15,555 nt of DNA from Jatrophihabitans sp. (GTDB lineage Bacteria; Actinomycetota; Actinomycetes; Mycobacteriales; Jatrophihabitantaceae): the NCBI GenBank assembly GCA_004299665.1, contig SCQZ01000514.1, positions 1 to 15,555 of the forward strand, given 5' to 3'. Below are positions 1 to 6,976 of the stretch, one piece after another. Numbering within the stretch: the first letter of the stretch is position 1; each line of letters opens with the position of its first letter. The position numbers and the translations under genes are program-made. The notes under the pieces were generated by a model, which saw only the letters and a list, made by a program, of their open reading frames with translations, was not told the origin of the DNA and searched no databases.

Positions 1-350
1 TGGAGCAGGTAGGCCCAGAACGGGGTGCCGCTCATGCCGCCGGCGGCGAGCAGTTGGCATTCGGGTACCGGCGCGGGACACATCTCGGGCAGCACCTGGT
101 CGTCCAGGACGGTGTGTCCGGTGCGGTCACACCCCACCGTCCGGTACTCGATTCCGACATCCGGGGGTCGTTGCGACAGTAGGACGCATTCACCGGCGAT
201 GAGGATGCCACGCCGCATGCCGCTAAGGGCACCTGCGGAGACGAGGCAACTCTGTTCCGGCTCGGCCGACGCAGCGGTAGTGGCGGTCGTGAAGAACGCG
301 AGCATGATCGCGATGATCGTGATTGTGGATGCTGAGGTCCGCGCCGTCAT
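1..350 (-). CDS. Secreted Cys-containing protein, unknown function (partial, C-terminus off the left edge)
   Basis: I do not recognise a family. The frame is open from an ATG at 348-350 to the window edge (116 residues seen). The N-terminus looks like a Sec signal peptide: a short Arg-containing start, a hydrophobic run at about residues 10-20, and a likely signal peptidase site A-S-A|E after residue 29. The exported part has five Cys so far (35, 55, 74, 91, 98), which suggests disulfides outside the cell. The ATG overlaps the TGA of the upstream lipoprotein gene in an ATGA junction, so the two are probably translationally coupled and co-expressed, which hints at a joint role at the cell surface. 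Codon use is a little less GC-biased than the core genes to the right (for example CTT, CTA, ACT). I am fairly sure that it is coding because of the signal peptide and the coupling. The function is unknown. Confidence 0.7.
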   Translation of the reverse strand, partial: MTARTSASTITIIAIMLAFFTTATTAASAEPEQSCLVSAGALSGMRRGILIAGECVLLSQRPPDVGIEYRTVGCDRTGHTVLDDQVLPEMCPAPVPECQLLAAGGMSGTPFWAYLL

Positions 351-1006
351 TGAACGAAGCCGATGGCGACCACGGACCACCGGTCATGGGACCAGCGGGT
401 CGAGATCTGGTCGACCAGTTGCAGGGCCGGCTGGCCTTCGACGAACCTGCCGGAGGTATCGACGACTTCACCGGACGTGACGCTGTAGGAGACCCGCACG
501 GCGTACTCCTCGCCGCCGCTGCTGCCCGGAGTGGCCGTCGAGCCTGGCGCAATCGCGAACCGGTTTCCGTACACGTGCCTGCCTTTGGCTGCGATGCCGT
601 CGATGCCGTCGGCGAGGCCGGCGCAGATGGTGCAGTCCGCGGTGAAGTAGTGGCGCATGTAGGTGCTGCTGACGGTGGCGTATCCCCAGTCCATGGTGCG
701 GATGAAGAACTCGGCGAAGGCGACGGCGCCGGCGGGGGTGTGGGCGGTGGCCTCGGGGGGCATCAGTGGTGGTGTTTCGCCGGCGCGGGTGAGGTTGGGT
801 CCGGTGGTGGGGACGTCGGCGGGCAGGCCGGGAACCGTCGGCGGGTCGGGTGTGGTGGTGGGTGGCGGGTTCGTCGAGGTGGCCGGTGCGGTGAGGGTTA
901 CCGGGGGCGGGCCGGTGCGGGGGGTGCTGGCGGGTGGGTCGCCGCAGGCGGCCAGCAGCAGCGCGGCGGTGAGGGCCGGTGCGAGGGCGCGGGCGGGCGA
1001 TCGCAT
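347..1006 (-). CDS. Lipoprotein with Pro/Thr-rich linker, DUF6318-like
   Basis: This 219-residue protein has a type II signal peptide: MRSPAR, a hydrophobic stretch, then the lipobox L-A-A-C with the lipidated Cys at residue 21. It should be anchored on the outer face of the membrane. Residues about 24-85 are a Pro/Thr-rich spacer. The C-terminal domain (about 88-219) has aromatic and Cys features (AFAEFFIRTMDWGYA, then C-T-I-C near residue 133) that recall the actinobacterial DUF6318 lipoproteins; that family call is from memory of the pattern. The molecular function is unknown. The ATG at 1004-1006 has no Shine-Dalgarno; a TATCAT hexamer 6 nt upstream suggests a leaderless message. The stop overlaps the start of the secreted-protein gene (ATGA). 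Confidence 0.75.
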   Translation of the reverse strand: MRSPARALAPALTAALLLAACGDPPASTPRTGPPPVTLTAPATSTNPPPTTTPDPPTVPGLPADVPTTGPNLTRAGETPPLMPPEATAHTPAGAVAFAEFFIRTMDWGYATVSSTYMRHYFTADCTICAGLADGIDGIAAKGRHVYGNRFAIAPGSTATPGSSGGEEYAVRVSYSVTSGEVVDTSGRFVEGQPALQLVDQISTRWSHDRWSVVAIGFVQ

Positions 1007-1012
1007 CGACTC

Positions 1013-1018
1013 ATGATA
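1013..1018 (-). promoter_or_regulatory. Possible -10 box (TATCAT) for the lipoprotein gene
   Basis: TATCAT on the minus strand fits TANNNT and ends 6 nt before the ATG. No ribosome-binding site lies between them, so transcription could begin at or next to the ATG. I see no convincing -35. Confidence 0.35.
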
Positions 1019-1044
1019 AGAGCCGGATATGAGACATGGCGACC

Positions 1045-1079
1045 GTTGTGGACAACCCGGCCGCTGCTGTGGACAGCAG
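1045..1079. repeat. Two related palindromes 21 bp apart (terminator, operator or DnaA-box-like)
   Basis: GTTGTGGACAAC (1045-1056) and CTGCTGTGGACAGCAG (1064-1079) share the core TGTGGACA. Each is flanked by perfectly complementary arms, and the centres are 21 bp apart. In the transcript of the chloride-channel gene they would form two successive hairpins with identical TCCA tetraloops, starting 33 nt after its stop, so they may end that transcript. Read on the minus strand they contain TTGTCCACA and CTGTCCACA, which match the actinobacterial DnaA-box pattern exactly and with one difference. They also lie 40-75 bp upstream of the lipoprotein start and could bind a dimeric regulator. The dyads are certain; the role is not. 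Confidence 0.55.
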
Positions 1080-1111
1080 GTCCCACCGCGGGCGCGACAG
1101 GGGGCCGCGAA

Positions 1112-3085
1112 TCAGCGCGCGGTATGCGGTGCGTCCCGGTGTGGCACGTGCGGGCGTTCGTCGGCGGGGGCCCGGCCGCCGATCCGGCGCGTCGCGGCCA
1201 CGTGCTCACGCTCTGCCGCCGCGACCAGGCGGGCCGTCGTCCGCTGCGGCGTCTCGGCGGCGAACGTCGGGGCACCGGCCGCCGCGACCGCCGCCACGCT
1301 CGTCCGCTCGCGCCGCCGCGATCGCAGCGCCGCACCCCAGCCCGGCTGGCGCCCCTCGAGCGCGCTGTGGTGCCGGTACCGCTCGGCGGCGATGTCCGTG
1401 CGGTCCAGTTGGCCGATCACCCGGCCGTGTTGGACGACGGCAAGGCCGTCGACGTCCGCGCCGATGAAATGCCGCAGGGCGTGGTGCAGGTACTCGTGCG
1501 AGTCGATCGGCCGGACGTCGTAGACGGCGAGATCCCCGATCCGTGACACCTCCGGATCGGCCTCCTCCAGCGCCTGCGCGCTGACCCTGCCGAGGTAGCG
1601 GTTGTCCGCATCGACGACCGCCACCGTGCCCCAGTCCTCGCGCGCCAACTTGGCCCGCGCGGACACCACGGACGTGTCGGCCGCGACGCACTCGGGTTCG
1701 CGCATGACCTGGTGCGCGACGCGCATGCGCAGGGCATCGACCTCGGTGCGGAAGTCCACCCGGAAGCCACGGTGGGAGAGCTTCTCGGTCATCAGCCGGT
1801 CGGTGAGGAACAACTCGGCGACCAACTCGGCGACGGCGACCCCGATCAGCAACGGCATGATCATCGTGTACTGGCCCGTCACCTCGGCGGCGAAGACGAC
1901 CGAGGCGAACACGGCCTTGGTGGCGGCACCGAACGTCGCGGCCATCGCCACCAGCGCGAATGCCGCCGGCGACACGTGCAGGCCCGGCATCAGGTGGTCG
2001 ACCCCCTGACCCAACAGCGCGCCCATCGTCGCGCCGACCAAGAACATCGGGGCCAGCGTTCCCCCGGAGGTCTGCGACCCGAGCGAGATCCACCACGAGA
2101 TCAGCTTGGCGAGGAACAAGGCGGCCAGGGCGGATACCGCGAACCGCCCGTTGAGTGTGTCCTCGATCGCGGAATAGCCCATCGACAGCGTGCGCGGCTC
2201 GATCAGCCCGATGCCCGCGAACGCGGCGGCGCCGATGACGGGCCACCAGAAGATGTGCACGGGCAGTTTGCGGAAGGCCGCCTCGGCGGCGAACAGCCCC
2301 TTGCTCAGGACGACGGCGAGCGCTCCGGAGGCGACGCCCACCGCCGCGAACAGCGGCAGGTGCGCCAGCCCGACGTGCAGGTGCCCGTGCATGACGAACA
2401 GCGGCCGCGCGCCGAAGGCCAGCACATGGAATCCGGCGGCCACGCCGCACGCGATCGACAGCGGCACGATCGTGCGCAGCGACCGCTCGAACAGCACCAG
2501 TTCGATCGCCAGGATGACGGACGCGAGCGGTGCGTTGAAGGTGGCGGACATCCCCGCTGCGGCGCCGGTGGCCAGCATGATCTTGCGTTCGGCGGGCGAG
2601 ACGGACAGCACCTGCCCGATGAGCGACCCGATCGAGCCGCCCGTCACGATGATCGGGCCCTCCGCGCCGAACGGCCCGCCGGTGCCGATCGTCACCGCGG
2701 CCGACAGCGGCTTGGCGATCGCGGCGCGGGGGCGGATCTTGCTGTCCCGCACCAGGATCGCCTCGAGCGACTCGGGGATCCCGTGCCCGCGGATGACCGG
2801 CGACCACAGCGCCAGCAGCGAGACGATCACGGCGCCGCCGATCGCGGTCGGGATGATCCACAGCGTCGCGTGGTAGCCCCGCAGGCTCGGCAGCGAGGTG
2901 CCGACGTCGTGCAGCAGCGTCAGGTGCGTCAGCAGCCCGATGAGCTTGAACAGGCCGATCGCGGCACCGCCGCCCACGACCCCGAGCACGACCGCGACGG
3001 CGGCGAGCAGCCACATGCGCGGCGGGGTGGTCTCCCCGCTCACGCGCTGGTCGAGTTGGGGGAGCAGGCGGTGCAAGACGGTCAC
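1112..3085 (-). CDS. ClC-family chloride channel/transporter with C-terminal CBS pair
   Basis: This 657-residue membrane protein moves anions across the cytoplasmic membrane. ClC hallmarks are in order: GHGIPE (100-105), the gating-glutamate motif GAEGP (140-144, Glu142), the helix after TFNAPLAS (about 182-200), GGTLAP (341-346), and a final hydrophobic helix ending near 427. Two CBS domains follow (about 461-512 and 517-566), usual for nucleotide or ionic regulation. The last 87 residues are Ala/Arg-rich, low in complexity and not family-like. Compared with E. coli ClcA, the central anion-site Ser is His101, the inner proton Glu203 position is Leu196, and Tyr445 aligns with Met432, so whether it is a coupled exchanger or a channel is open. 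The start is GTG at 3083-3085 with no Shine-Dalgarno; TAACGT lies 9 nt upstream. It is divergent from the tad operon. Confidence 0.9.
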   Translation of the reverse strand: MTVLHRLLPQLDQRVSGETTPPRMWLLAAVAVVLGVVGGGAAIGLFKLIGLLTHLTLLHDVGTSLPSLRGYHATLWIIPTAIGGAVIVSLLALWSPVIRGHGIPESLEAILVRDSKIRPRAAIAKPLSAAVTIGTGGPFGAEGPIIVTGGSIGSLIGQVLSVSPAERKIMLATGAAAGMSATFNAPLASVILAIELVLFERSLRTIVPLSIACGVAAGFHVLAFGARPLFVMHGHLHVGLAHLPLFAAVGVASGALAVVLSKGLFAAEAAFRKLPVHIFWWPVIGAAAFAGIGLIEPRTLSMGYSAIEDTLNGRFAVSALAALFLAKLISWWISLGSQTSGGTLAPMFLVGATMGALLGQGVDHLMPGLHVSPAAFALVAMAATFGAATKAVFASVVFAAEVTGQYTMIMPLLIGVAVAELVAELFLTDRLMTEKLSHRGFRVDFRTEVDALRMRVAHQVMREPECVAADTSVVSARAKLAREDWGTVAVVDADNRYLGRVSAQALEEADPEVSRIGDLAVYDVRPIDSHEYLHHALRHFIGADVDGLAVVQHGRVIGQLDRTDIAAERYRHHSALEGRQPGWGAALRSRRRERTSVAAVAAAGAPTFAAETPQRTTARLVAAAEREHVAATRRIGGRAPADERPHVPHRDAPHTAR

Positions 3086-3094
3086 GAAGCCGAC

Positions 3095-3100
3095 ACGTTA
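3095..3100 (-). promoter_or_regulatory. Possible -10 box (TAACGT) for the ClC gene
   Basis: TAACGT on the minus strand ends 9 nt before the GTG start, which has no ribosome-binding site. This fits a leaderless or nearly leaderless transcript. It overlaps a small inverted repeat, CGACA-N5-TGTCG (3091-3105). Confidence 0.35.
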
Positions 3101-3140
3101 TGTCGCTCTCCGATGCTTACCGGCTGCCGGGTGCCGCGTT

Positions 3141-3156
3141 CGTGACAGCGGTCACC
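3141..3156. promoter_or_regulatory. CRP/GlxR-like operator candidate in the divergent gap
   Basis: CGTGACAGCGGTCACC contains GTGA-N6-TCAC and matches 8 of the 10 fixed bases of the CRP-family pattern TGTGA-N6-TCACA. It also forms a perfect GTGAC-N4-GTCAC dyad (3142-3155). It sits about 56 bp upstream of the ClC start and about 77 bp upstream of the proposed tadA transcription start, so one bound dimer could affect both genes. No regulator gene is in the window. Confidence 0.4.
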
Positions 3157-3196
3157 CGCCGGCGCCGCGGTCCTCCACAGCCCGGGTCGCGCCGAC

Positions 3197-3226
3197 TTTC
3201 CAGGATCGTCCGGGTTCACGTAGTGT
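3197..3226 (+). promoter_or_regulatory. Candidate promoter of the tad operon
   Basis: TTTCCA (3197-3202), an 18-bp spacer and TAGTGT (3221-3226) give a plausible sigma-70-type promoter. It would leave a leader of about 30 nt that contains the purine-rich GGGGTGG (3253-3259) just before the tadA ATG. This is a weak match found by eye. Confidence 0.35.
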
Positions 3227-3263
3227 GCTGGGATTCTTATCCGTTTCCTAACGGGGTGGTCCG

Positions 3264-4523
3264 ATGGCGTCGAGCGCGGCGATCGTCGAGGCGGAGGTGC
3301 GTGAGCTTCTCCGGCTGCGTGCCATCGACCCCGTCGCCGCCCCCGCCGCCGCGCACCGTGTCGTCGACGACGTCATCGCCGACTACCGCGATCGCGCGAC
3401 CACGTCGTCGCTGCCGCCGATCGGGGACGCGGCCGCGGTGGCGCGCGCCGTCCGCGACGCCGTCTGTGGCCTCGGCCCGCTGCAGGGACTGGTCGACGAC
3501 CCGTCCGTCGAGGAGATCTGGATCAACGAGCCGGGCCGGGTCTTCGTCGCGCGCCGCGGCCGTTCCGAGCTCACCAACGTCATCCTGACCGCCGATCAGG
3601 TGGACGACCTCGTCGAGCGGATGCTGCGCTCGACGGGCCGCCGCCTGGACCTGAGCCAGCCCTTCGTCGACGCGATGCTGCCCGACGGCAGCCGGCTCCA
3701 CTGCGTGATCCCGTCCATCACCCGTCGTCACGTCGCGGTGAACATCCGCAAGTTCGTGCTGGGGTTCCGCTCGCTGGACGATCTCGTCGCCGCGGGTGCC
3801 GTGCCGGAGCAGGCGGCCCGTTTCCTGGAGGCGTCCGTCGTCTCCGGGCTGAACATCCTGGTCGCGGGCGGCACCCAGGTCGGCAAGACGACCCTGCTGA
3901 ACGCGCTGTGCGGTGCGATCCCGGCCCGGGAGCGGGTCGTGACGGTGGAGGAGGTCTTCGAACTCCAACTCCCGCTGCCGGACGTGGTCGGCATGCAGAC
4001 CCGCCAGCCCAACCTCGAAGGGAGTGGCGAGATCCCGCTGCGCCGCCTGGTGAAGGAGGCGCTGCGGATGCGTCCGTCCCGCCTGGTGGTCGGCGAGGTG
4101 CGCCAGGAGGAGTGCCTGGACCTGCTCGTGGCGCTCAACAGCGGAATGCCGGGGATGTGCACGCTGCACGCCAACAGTGCCCGGGAGGCGCTGGTGAAGA
4201 TGTGCACGCTGCCGCTGCTGGCCGGCGGCAACGTCTCGGCGGGCTTCGTCGTCCCGACGGTCGCCAGCTGCGTCGACCTGGTCGTCCACCTGGGGATGGA
4301 CGCGGGAGGGCACCGCCGGGTGCGCGAGATCGTCGCTGTCACGGGACGGGTCGAGGGCTCGACCGACAACCCCGTGATCGAGACCAGCGAGATCTTCGGC
4401 TCCGGCCACGGGCGCCTGGATCGTGCCGACGGCTACCCGCCCCACCCGCAGCGGTACGCGGCGGCCGGCTTCGACCTGGCCCGGCTGCTCGGCGCACGGC
4501 TCGAGCCGGTCCGGCAGGCCTGA
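3264..4523 (+). CDS. tadA: TadA/CpaF-type secretion ATPase
   Basis: This 419-residue cytoplasmic hexameric ATPase of the type II/IV secretion superfamily powers Flp/Tad pilus assembly. The N-terminal domain (about 60-190) has the family pattern GLGPLQGLVDDPSVEEIWIN. Then come Walker A GGTQVGKT (202-209), catalytic glutamates in the VTVEE segment (E229, E230), Walker B LVVGE (274-278) and the His box TLHAN (300-304). Walker A differs from the usual GGTGSGKT at two positions, but the essential Lys-Thr is kept. The length is normal for CpaF proteins. The ATG at 3264 follows GGGGTGG by 4 nt. It is the first gene of an eight-gene operon, and tadB begins 1 nt after its stop. No CpaE/TadZ-like gene lies upstream, where actinobacterial loci often have one; the ClC gene is there instead. 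Confidence 0.95.
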   Translation: MASSAAIVEAEVRELLRLRAIDPVAAPAAAHRVVDDVIADYRDRATTSSLPPIGDAAAVARAVRDAVCGLGPLQGLVDDPSVEEIWINEPGRVFVARRGRSELTNVILTADQVDDLVERMLRSTGRRLDLSQPFVDAMLPDGSRLHCVIPSITRRHVAVNIRKFVLGFRSLDDLVAAGAVPEQAARFLEASVVSGLNILVAGGTQVGKTTLLNALCGAIPARERVVTVEEVFELQLPLPDVVGMQTRQPNLEGSGEIPLRRLVKEALRMRPSRLVVGEVRQEECLDLLVALNSGMPGMCTLHANSAREALVKMCTLPLLAGGNVSAGFVVPTVASCVDLVVHLGMDAGGHRRVREIVAVTGRVEGSTDNPVIETSEIFGSGHGRLDRADGYPPHPQRYAAAGFDLARLLGARLEPVRQA

Positions 4524-4524
4524 C

Positions 4525-5391
4525 GTGGGCGCCCTCGTCGGCCTGACGTTCGGGCTCGGGCTGCTGCTGATCTGGCGCAGCGGGCCGCGCGCCCCGCGCC
4601 GGCGGGCCACCGGCCCGCGGACGCCGGGCCGGGCCGAGTTGCTCCGGCAGGCCGGGTTGCCCGGCGTCGGACCGGCGCAGCTGTACCTCGCGCAGCTCGC
4701 CGGCGCCCTGTGCGGATCGGCCGCGGTGCTCGTGCTGACCGGTAGCCTGGCCGTCGCCGCGTGCTTCGCCGGCTTCGGAGCCGCGCTGCCGGTCGTGCTC
4801 GTCCGGCGGCTGCGGCGCCGCCGCGTCGACGCGCTGCGCCAGGTGTGGCCGGAGGCCATCGACCACCTCGCCTCGGCGGTCCGGGCCGGGATGGCGCTCC
4901 CGGAGGGGCTGTCGGCGCTCGCGGTGCGCGGACCGGTAGAGCTGCGACCCGCCTTCGCCTCGTTCGGGGCGGCGTACCGCGCAAGCGGCCGCTTCGGCGA
5001 GTGCCTGGACCTGCTCGAGGACGATCTCGCCGACCCGGTCGGCGACCGCGTCTGCGAGACGTTGCGGGTGGCCCACGAGGTCGGCGGCAGCGACGTCGCC
5101 TCCGTGCTGCGCGCGCTGTCGGAGCTGCTGCGGTCCGACGCCCGGACGCGCGCCGAGCTCGAGACCCGTCAGGCGTGGGTGGTGACCGCCGCGCGCCTGG
5201 CCGTGGCGGCCCCCTGGGCCGTGCTGGTGCTTCTCGGGACCCGCTCGTCCAGCCTGCATGCCTACGACTCGCCGACCGGGTCGGTGCTGCTGGCCGTCGG
5301 CGCCGCGGTCTGTGTCCTGGCATACCGCGTGATGCTGCGCATCGGGCGGCTGCCCGAGGACCGCCGCGTCCTGCAGCGGGTGGCACCGTGA
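4525..5391 (+). CDS. tadB: TadB-like inner-membrane platform protein (T2SSF domain)
   Basis: This 288-residue membrane protein is one of the two GspF-like platform subunits on which TadA acts. Hydrophobic segments lie at about residues 3-17, 55-93 (probably two helices), 215-235 and 250-270. The cytoplasmic T2SSF region between them includes the pattern LRQVWPEAIDHLASAVRAGM (about 104-123) and the later VCETLRVAHEVGGSDVASVL, typical of TadB. The GTG at 4525 is chosen because it follows the tadA stop by 1 nt and gives the hydrophobic N-terminus; upstream codons in this frame only shadow tadA. The end overlaps the tadC start (GTGA). Confidence 0.92.
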   Translation: MGALVGLTFGLGLLLIWRSGPRAPRRRATGPRTPGRAELLRQAGLPGVGPAQLYLAQLAGALCGSAAVLVLTGSLAVAACFAGFGAALPVVLVRRLRRRRVDALRQVWPEAIDHLASAVRAGMALPEGLSALAVRGPVELRPAFASFGAAYRASGRFGECLDLLEDDLADPVGDRVCETLRVAHEVGGSDVASVLRALSELLRSDARTRAELETRQAWVVTAARLAVAAPWAVLVLLGTRSSSLHAYDSPTGSVLLAVGAAVCVLAYRVMLRIGRLPEDRRVLQRVAP

Positions 5392-6329
5392 CCGCGGTTC
5401 TCGGCGGGCTGCTCGGTTTCCTCGCCGCCGTCGGGGTCCTGATCGCGGTCCGCGCCGCGCCGCCCATGCGCCCGATCCGCCTCGCCGACCGCATGGCGCC
5501 CTACCTCGCCGAGGCTCCGGCCCCGTCGCGGCTGCTGGGCCCGCCGCGCGGCCGGGCCGCCCCGTTCGGTCTGGTGCGGCGGCTGTTCGGGCCGCTCCTC
5601 GGGGAGCTCGTCGCGACCCTGGACCGGCTGGTCGGCGGCGCGCCCTCGGTGCGTCGCCGGCTCGGCGGGCTCGGTTCGGAGCTGACGGTGGAGGAGTTCC
5701 GGATCGAGCAGGTGGTGTGGGGCACCTGCGGCCTGCTCGCCGGCGCCGGGGTCCCGCTCGCGCTCGGGGCCATGGCCGGAACGGTCCGGCCCGCCCTGGT
5801 GCTCGCTCTGGCCGCTGCCGGCCTGGTCGCCGGGGTGCTTGCCCGCGACTGGTCGCTCACCCGCCGGCTGCGGCGGCGGGAGGAGCGGATGCTCGCCGAG
5901 TTCCCCGTCGTGGCCGACCTGATCGCGCTCGCGGTGGTGGCCGGCGAGGCACCCGCGGACGCACTGCGCCGGGTGTGCGCGCTGACCCGCGGCGAGATGG
6001 CCGGCGAACTCGGGGCCGCCCTCGCCCGGGCCGGCGCCGGCGCCCCGCTCACCGTGGCGCTCACCGAACTGGCCGAGCGCACGACCCTCGAGGCGTTCGC
6101 GCGCTTCCTGCAGGGGATCGTCGTCGCCGTCGAGCGCGGCACCCCGCTCGCGGAGGTGGTGCGGGCGCAGGCCGAGGACGTCCGCGAGGTCGGCAAGCGC
6201 GCCCTGCTGGAGGCCGGCGCCCGCAAGGAGGTCCAGATGCTGGTGCCCGTGGTGTTCCTGATCCTGCCCGTGACGGTGCTGTTCGCGTTGTTCCCGGGCC
6301 TGCTGACGCTGACGTCCCTGACGCAGTGA
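5388..6329 (+). CDS. tadC: TadC-like inner-membrane platform protein (T2SSF domain)
   Basis: This 313-residue protein is the second platform subunit. It has an N-terminal hydrophobic helix (about 4-20), two helices at about 109-127 and 133-152, a T2SSF domain (about 160-280) with EFPVVADLIALAVVAGEAPA and EVGKRALLEAGARKEVQM, and a C-terminal helix at about 284-305. The Pro-rich end of the last helix with the ILPVTVLFALFPG pattern is usual for TadC. The GTG at 5388 overlaps the tadB stop by 4 bp (GTGA), so the two are translationally coupled. The first 100 residues are rich in Arg and Pro and poorly conserved in this family. Confidence 0.92.
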   Translation: MTAVLGGLLGFLAAVGVLIAVRAAPPMRPIRLADRMAPYLAEAPAPSRLLGPPRGRAAPFGLVRRLFGPLLGELVATLDRLVGGAPSVRRRLGGLGSELTVEEFRIEQVVWGTCGLLAGAGVPLALGAMAGTVRPALVLALAAAGLVAGVLARDWSLTRRLRRREERMLAEFPVVADLIALAVVAGEAPADALRRVCALTRGEMAGELGAALARAGAGAPLTVALTELAERTTLEAFARFLQGIVVAVERGTPLAEVVRAQAEDVREVGKRALLEAGARKEVQMLVPVVFLILPVTVLFALFPGLLTLTSLTQ

Positions 6330-6349
6330 CCGATGTCCTCAAGTTCACG

Positions 6350-6355
6350 AAGGAG
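6350..6355 (+). promoter_or_regulatory. Strong Shine-Dalgarno before the pilin gene
   Basis: AAGGAG ends 6 nt before the ATG at 6362. It is the best ribosome-binding site in the window, fitting a major pilin made in excess over its assembly machinery. It fixes the start and rules out the out-of-frame ATG at 6333. Confidence 0.75.
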
Positions 6356-6361
6356 ACGCCG

Positions 6362-6574
6362 ATGGATCCGCTGCAGTACCTGTCGAGCTGGGTGCAGGTC
6401 GTGTGGGCACGGGCACGGGACGACCGTGGCCGTGCCGATCGCGGCGACGTGCCCGGATGGGTGATGGTGACCGTGATGTCCGCGATTCTGGTGGTCGCGA
6501 TCCTGGGCGTCTTCGAGCCCCAGATCAAGGCGGCGATCGGCAACGCGATCGACTCGGTCTCCGGCAGCAAGTAG
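6362..6574 (+). CDS. Flp-like small pilin (prepilin)
   Basis: This 70-residue protein has a charged N-terminal leader, a prepilin-type cut site A-D-R-G|D after Gly28, a hydrophobic helix (about 31-50: PGWVMVTVMSAILVVAILGV) and a short polar tail. The mature form would be 42 residues, in the Flp size range. Its position between tadC and tadE, with the strongest ribosome-binding site of the operon, supports the role of main pilus subunit. Unlike classical Flp pilins it has no Glu at position +5 and no Glu-Tyr pair; Trp33 stands at +5. Such GDVPGW-type pilin-like proteins occur in actinobacterial Tad loci as I recall. It would be cut by a prepilin peptidase encoded elsewhere. A 32-nt gap separates it from tadC. 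Confidence 0.8.
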   Translation: MDPLQYLSSWVQVVWARARDDRGRADRGDVPGWVMVTVMSAILVVAILGVFEPQIKAAIGNAIDSVSGSK

Positions 6575-6580
6575 GCCGCC

Positions 6581-6976
6581 GTGCGGCGGTCGGACCGGGG
6601 CGCCGGGGTCGTCGAGTTCGTGCTCATCTCCGTGCTGCTGGTCCTGCTGCTGTTCGGCCTGCTCCAGGTGGGACTGTGGTTCTACGTCAGAAGTGTGGCG
6701 GCCTCGGCGGCCGCCGACGCCGCGCGCTACGCGGCGACCCGGAGCGGCGACCTGCAAAGCGTCGCGGACCGGGCCCGGCAACTGGTGATACAGGGGTCGA
6801 GCACCTCGATCGCCAACGAGTTGCCCTGCACCGCGAGCAGTGGCAGCGCGTCCGGCCTGCCCACGGTCACGGTGCGGTGCAGCGGCGAGTTGAAGATGCT
6901 GCTGATCCCGTTCGACATCCCGGTCCGGCTCTCGGTGCAGTCCTCGACGCTCCTAGAGGACTCCGCCGGCTCCTGA
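6581..6976 (+). CDS. TadE-like minor pilin
   Basis: This 131-residue protein has a very short leader, a class III-type cut site S-D-R-G|AGVVEF with Glu at +5, one hydrophobic helix (about 8-34) and an extracytoplasmic domain with a Cys pair (in LPCTAS and VRCSG), probably a disulfide. This is the standard TadE layout, a minor pseudopilin of the Tad pilus. The GTG at 6581 begins 6 nt after the pilin stop; the Shine-Dalgarno is weak, so translation may depend on the upstream gene. The last bases of the gene hold AGAGGA (6955-6960) and a CTGA junction with the next gene. Confidence 0.88.
   Translation: MRRSDRGAGVVEFVLISVLLVLLLFGLLQVGLWFYVRSVAASAAADAARYAATRSGDLQSVADRARQLVIQGSSTSIANELPCTASSGSASGLPTVTVRCSGELKMLLIPFDIPVRLSVQSSTLLEDSAGS

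Noticed and set aside
25..552. Plus- and minus-strand frames overlapping the partial secreted-protein gene
   Set aside because: The frame starting at ATG 348-350 on the minus strand has a signal peptide and an ATGA overlap with the lipoprotein gene; the alternatives have neither.
1712..3145. Long plus-strand open frame (477 codons) opposite the ClC gene
   Set aside because: Its translation is low in complexity (Arg, Gly, Asp, Gln-rich) without domains, and the minus strand encodes a clear ClC protein. Such shadows are expected at this GC content.
6877..6972. GTG 6877 as the start of the second TadE-like gene
   Set aside because: It would overlap tadE by 100 bp and add residues that are only a shifted reading of tadE, placing the prepilin cut site unusually far from the N-terminus.
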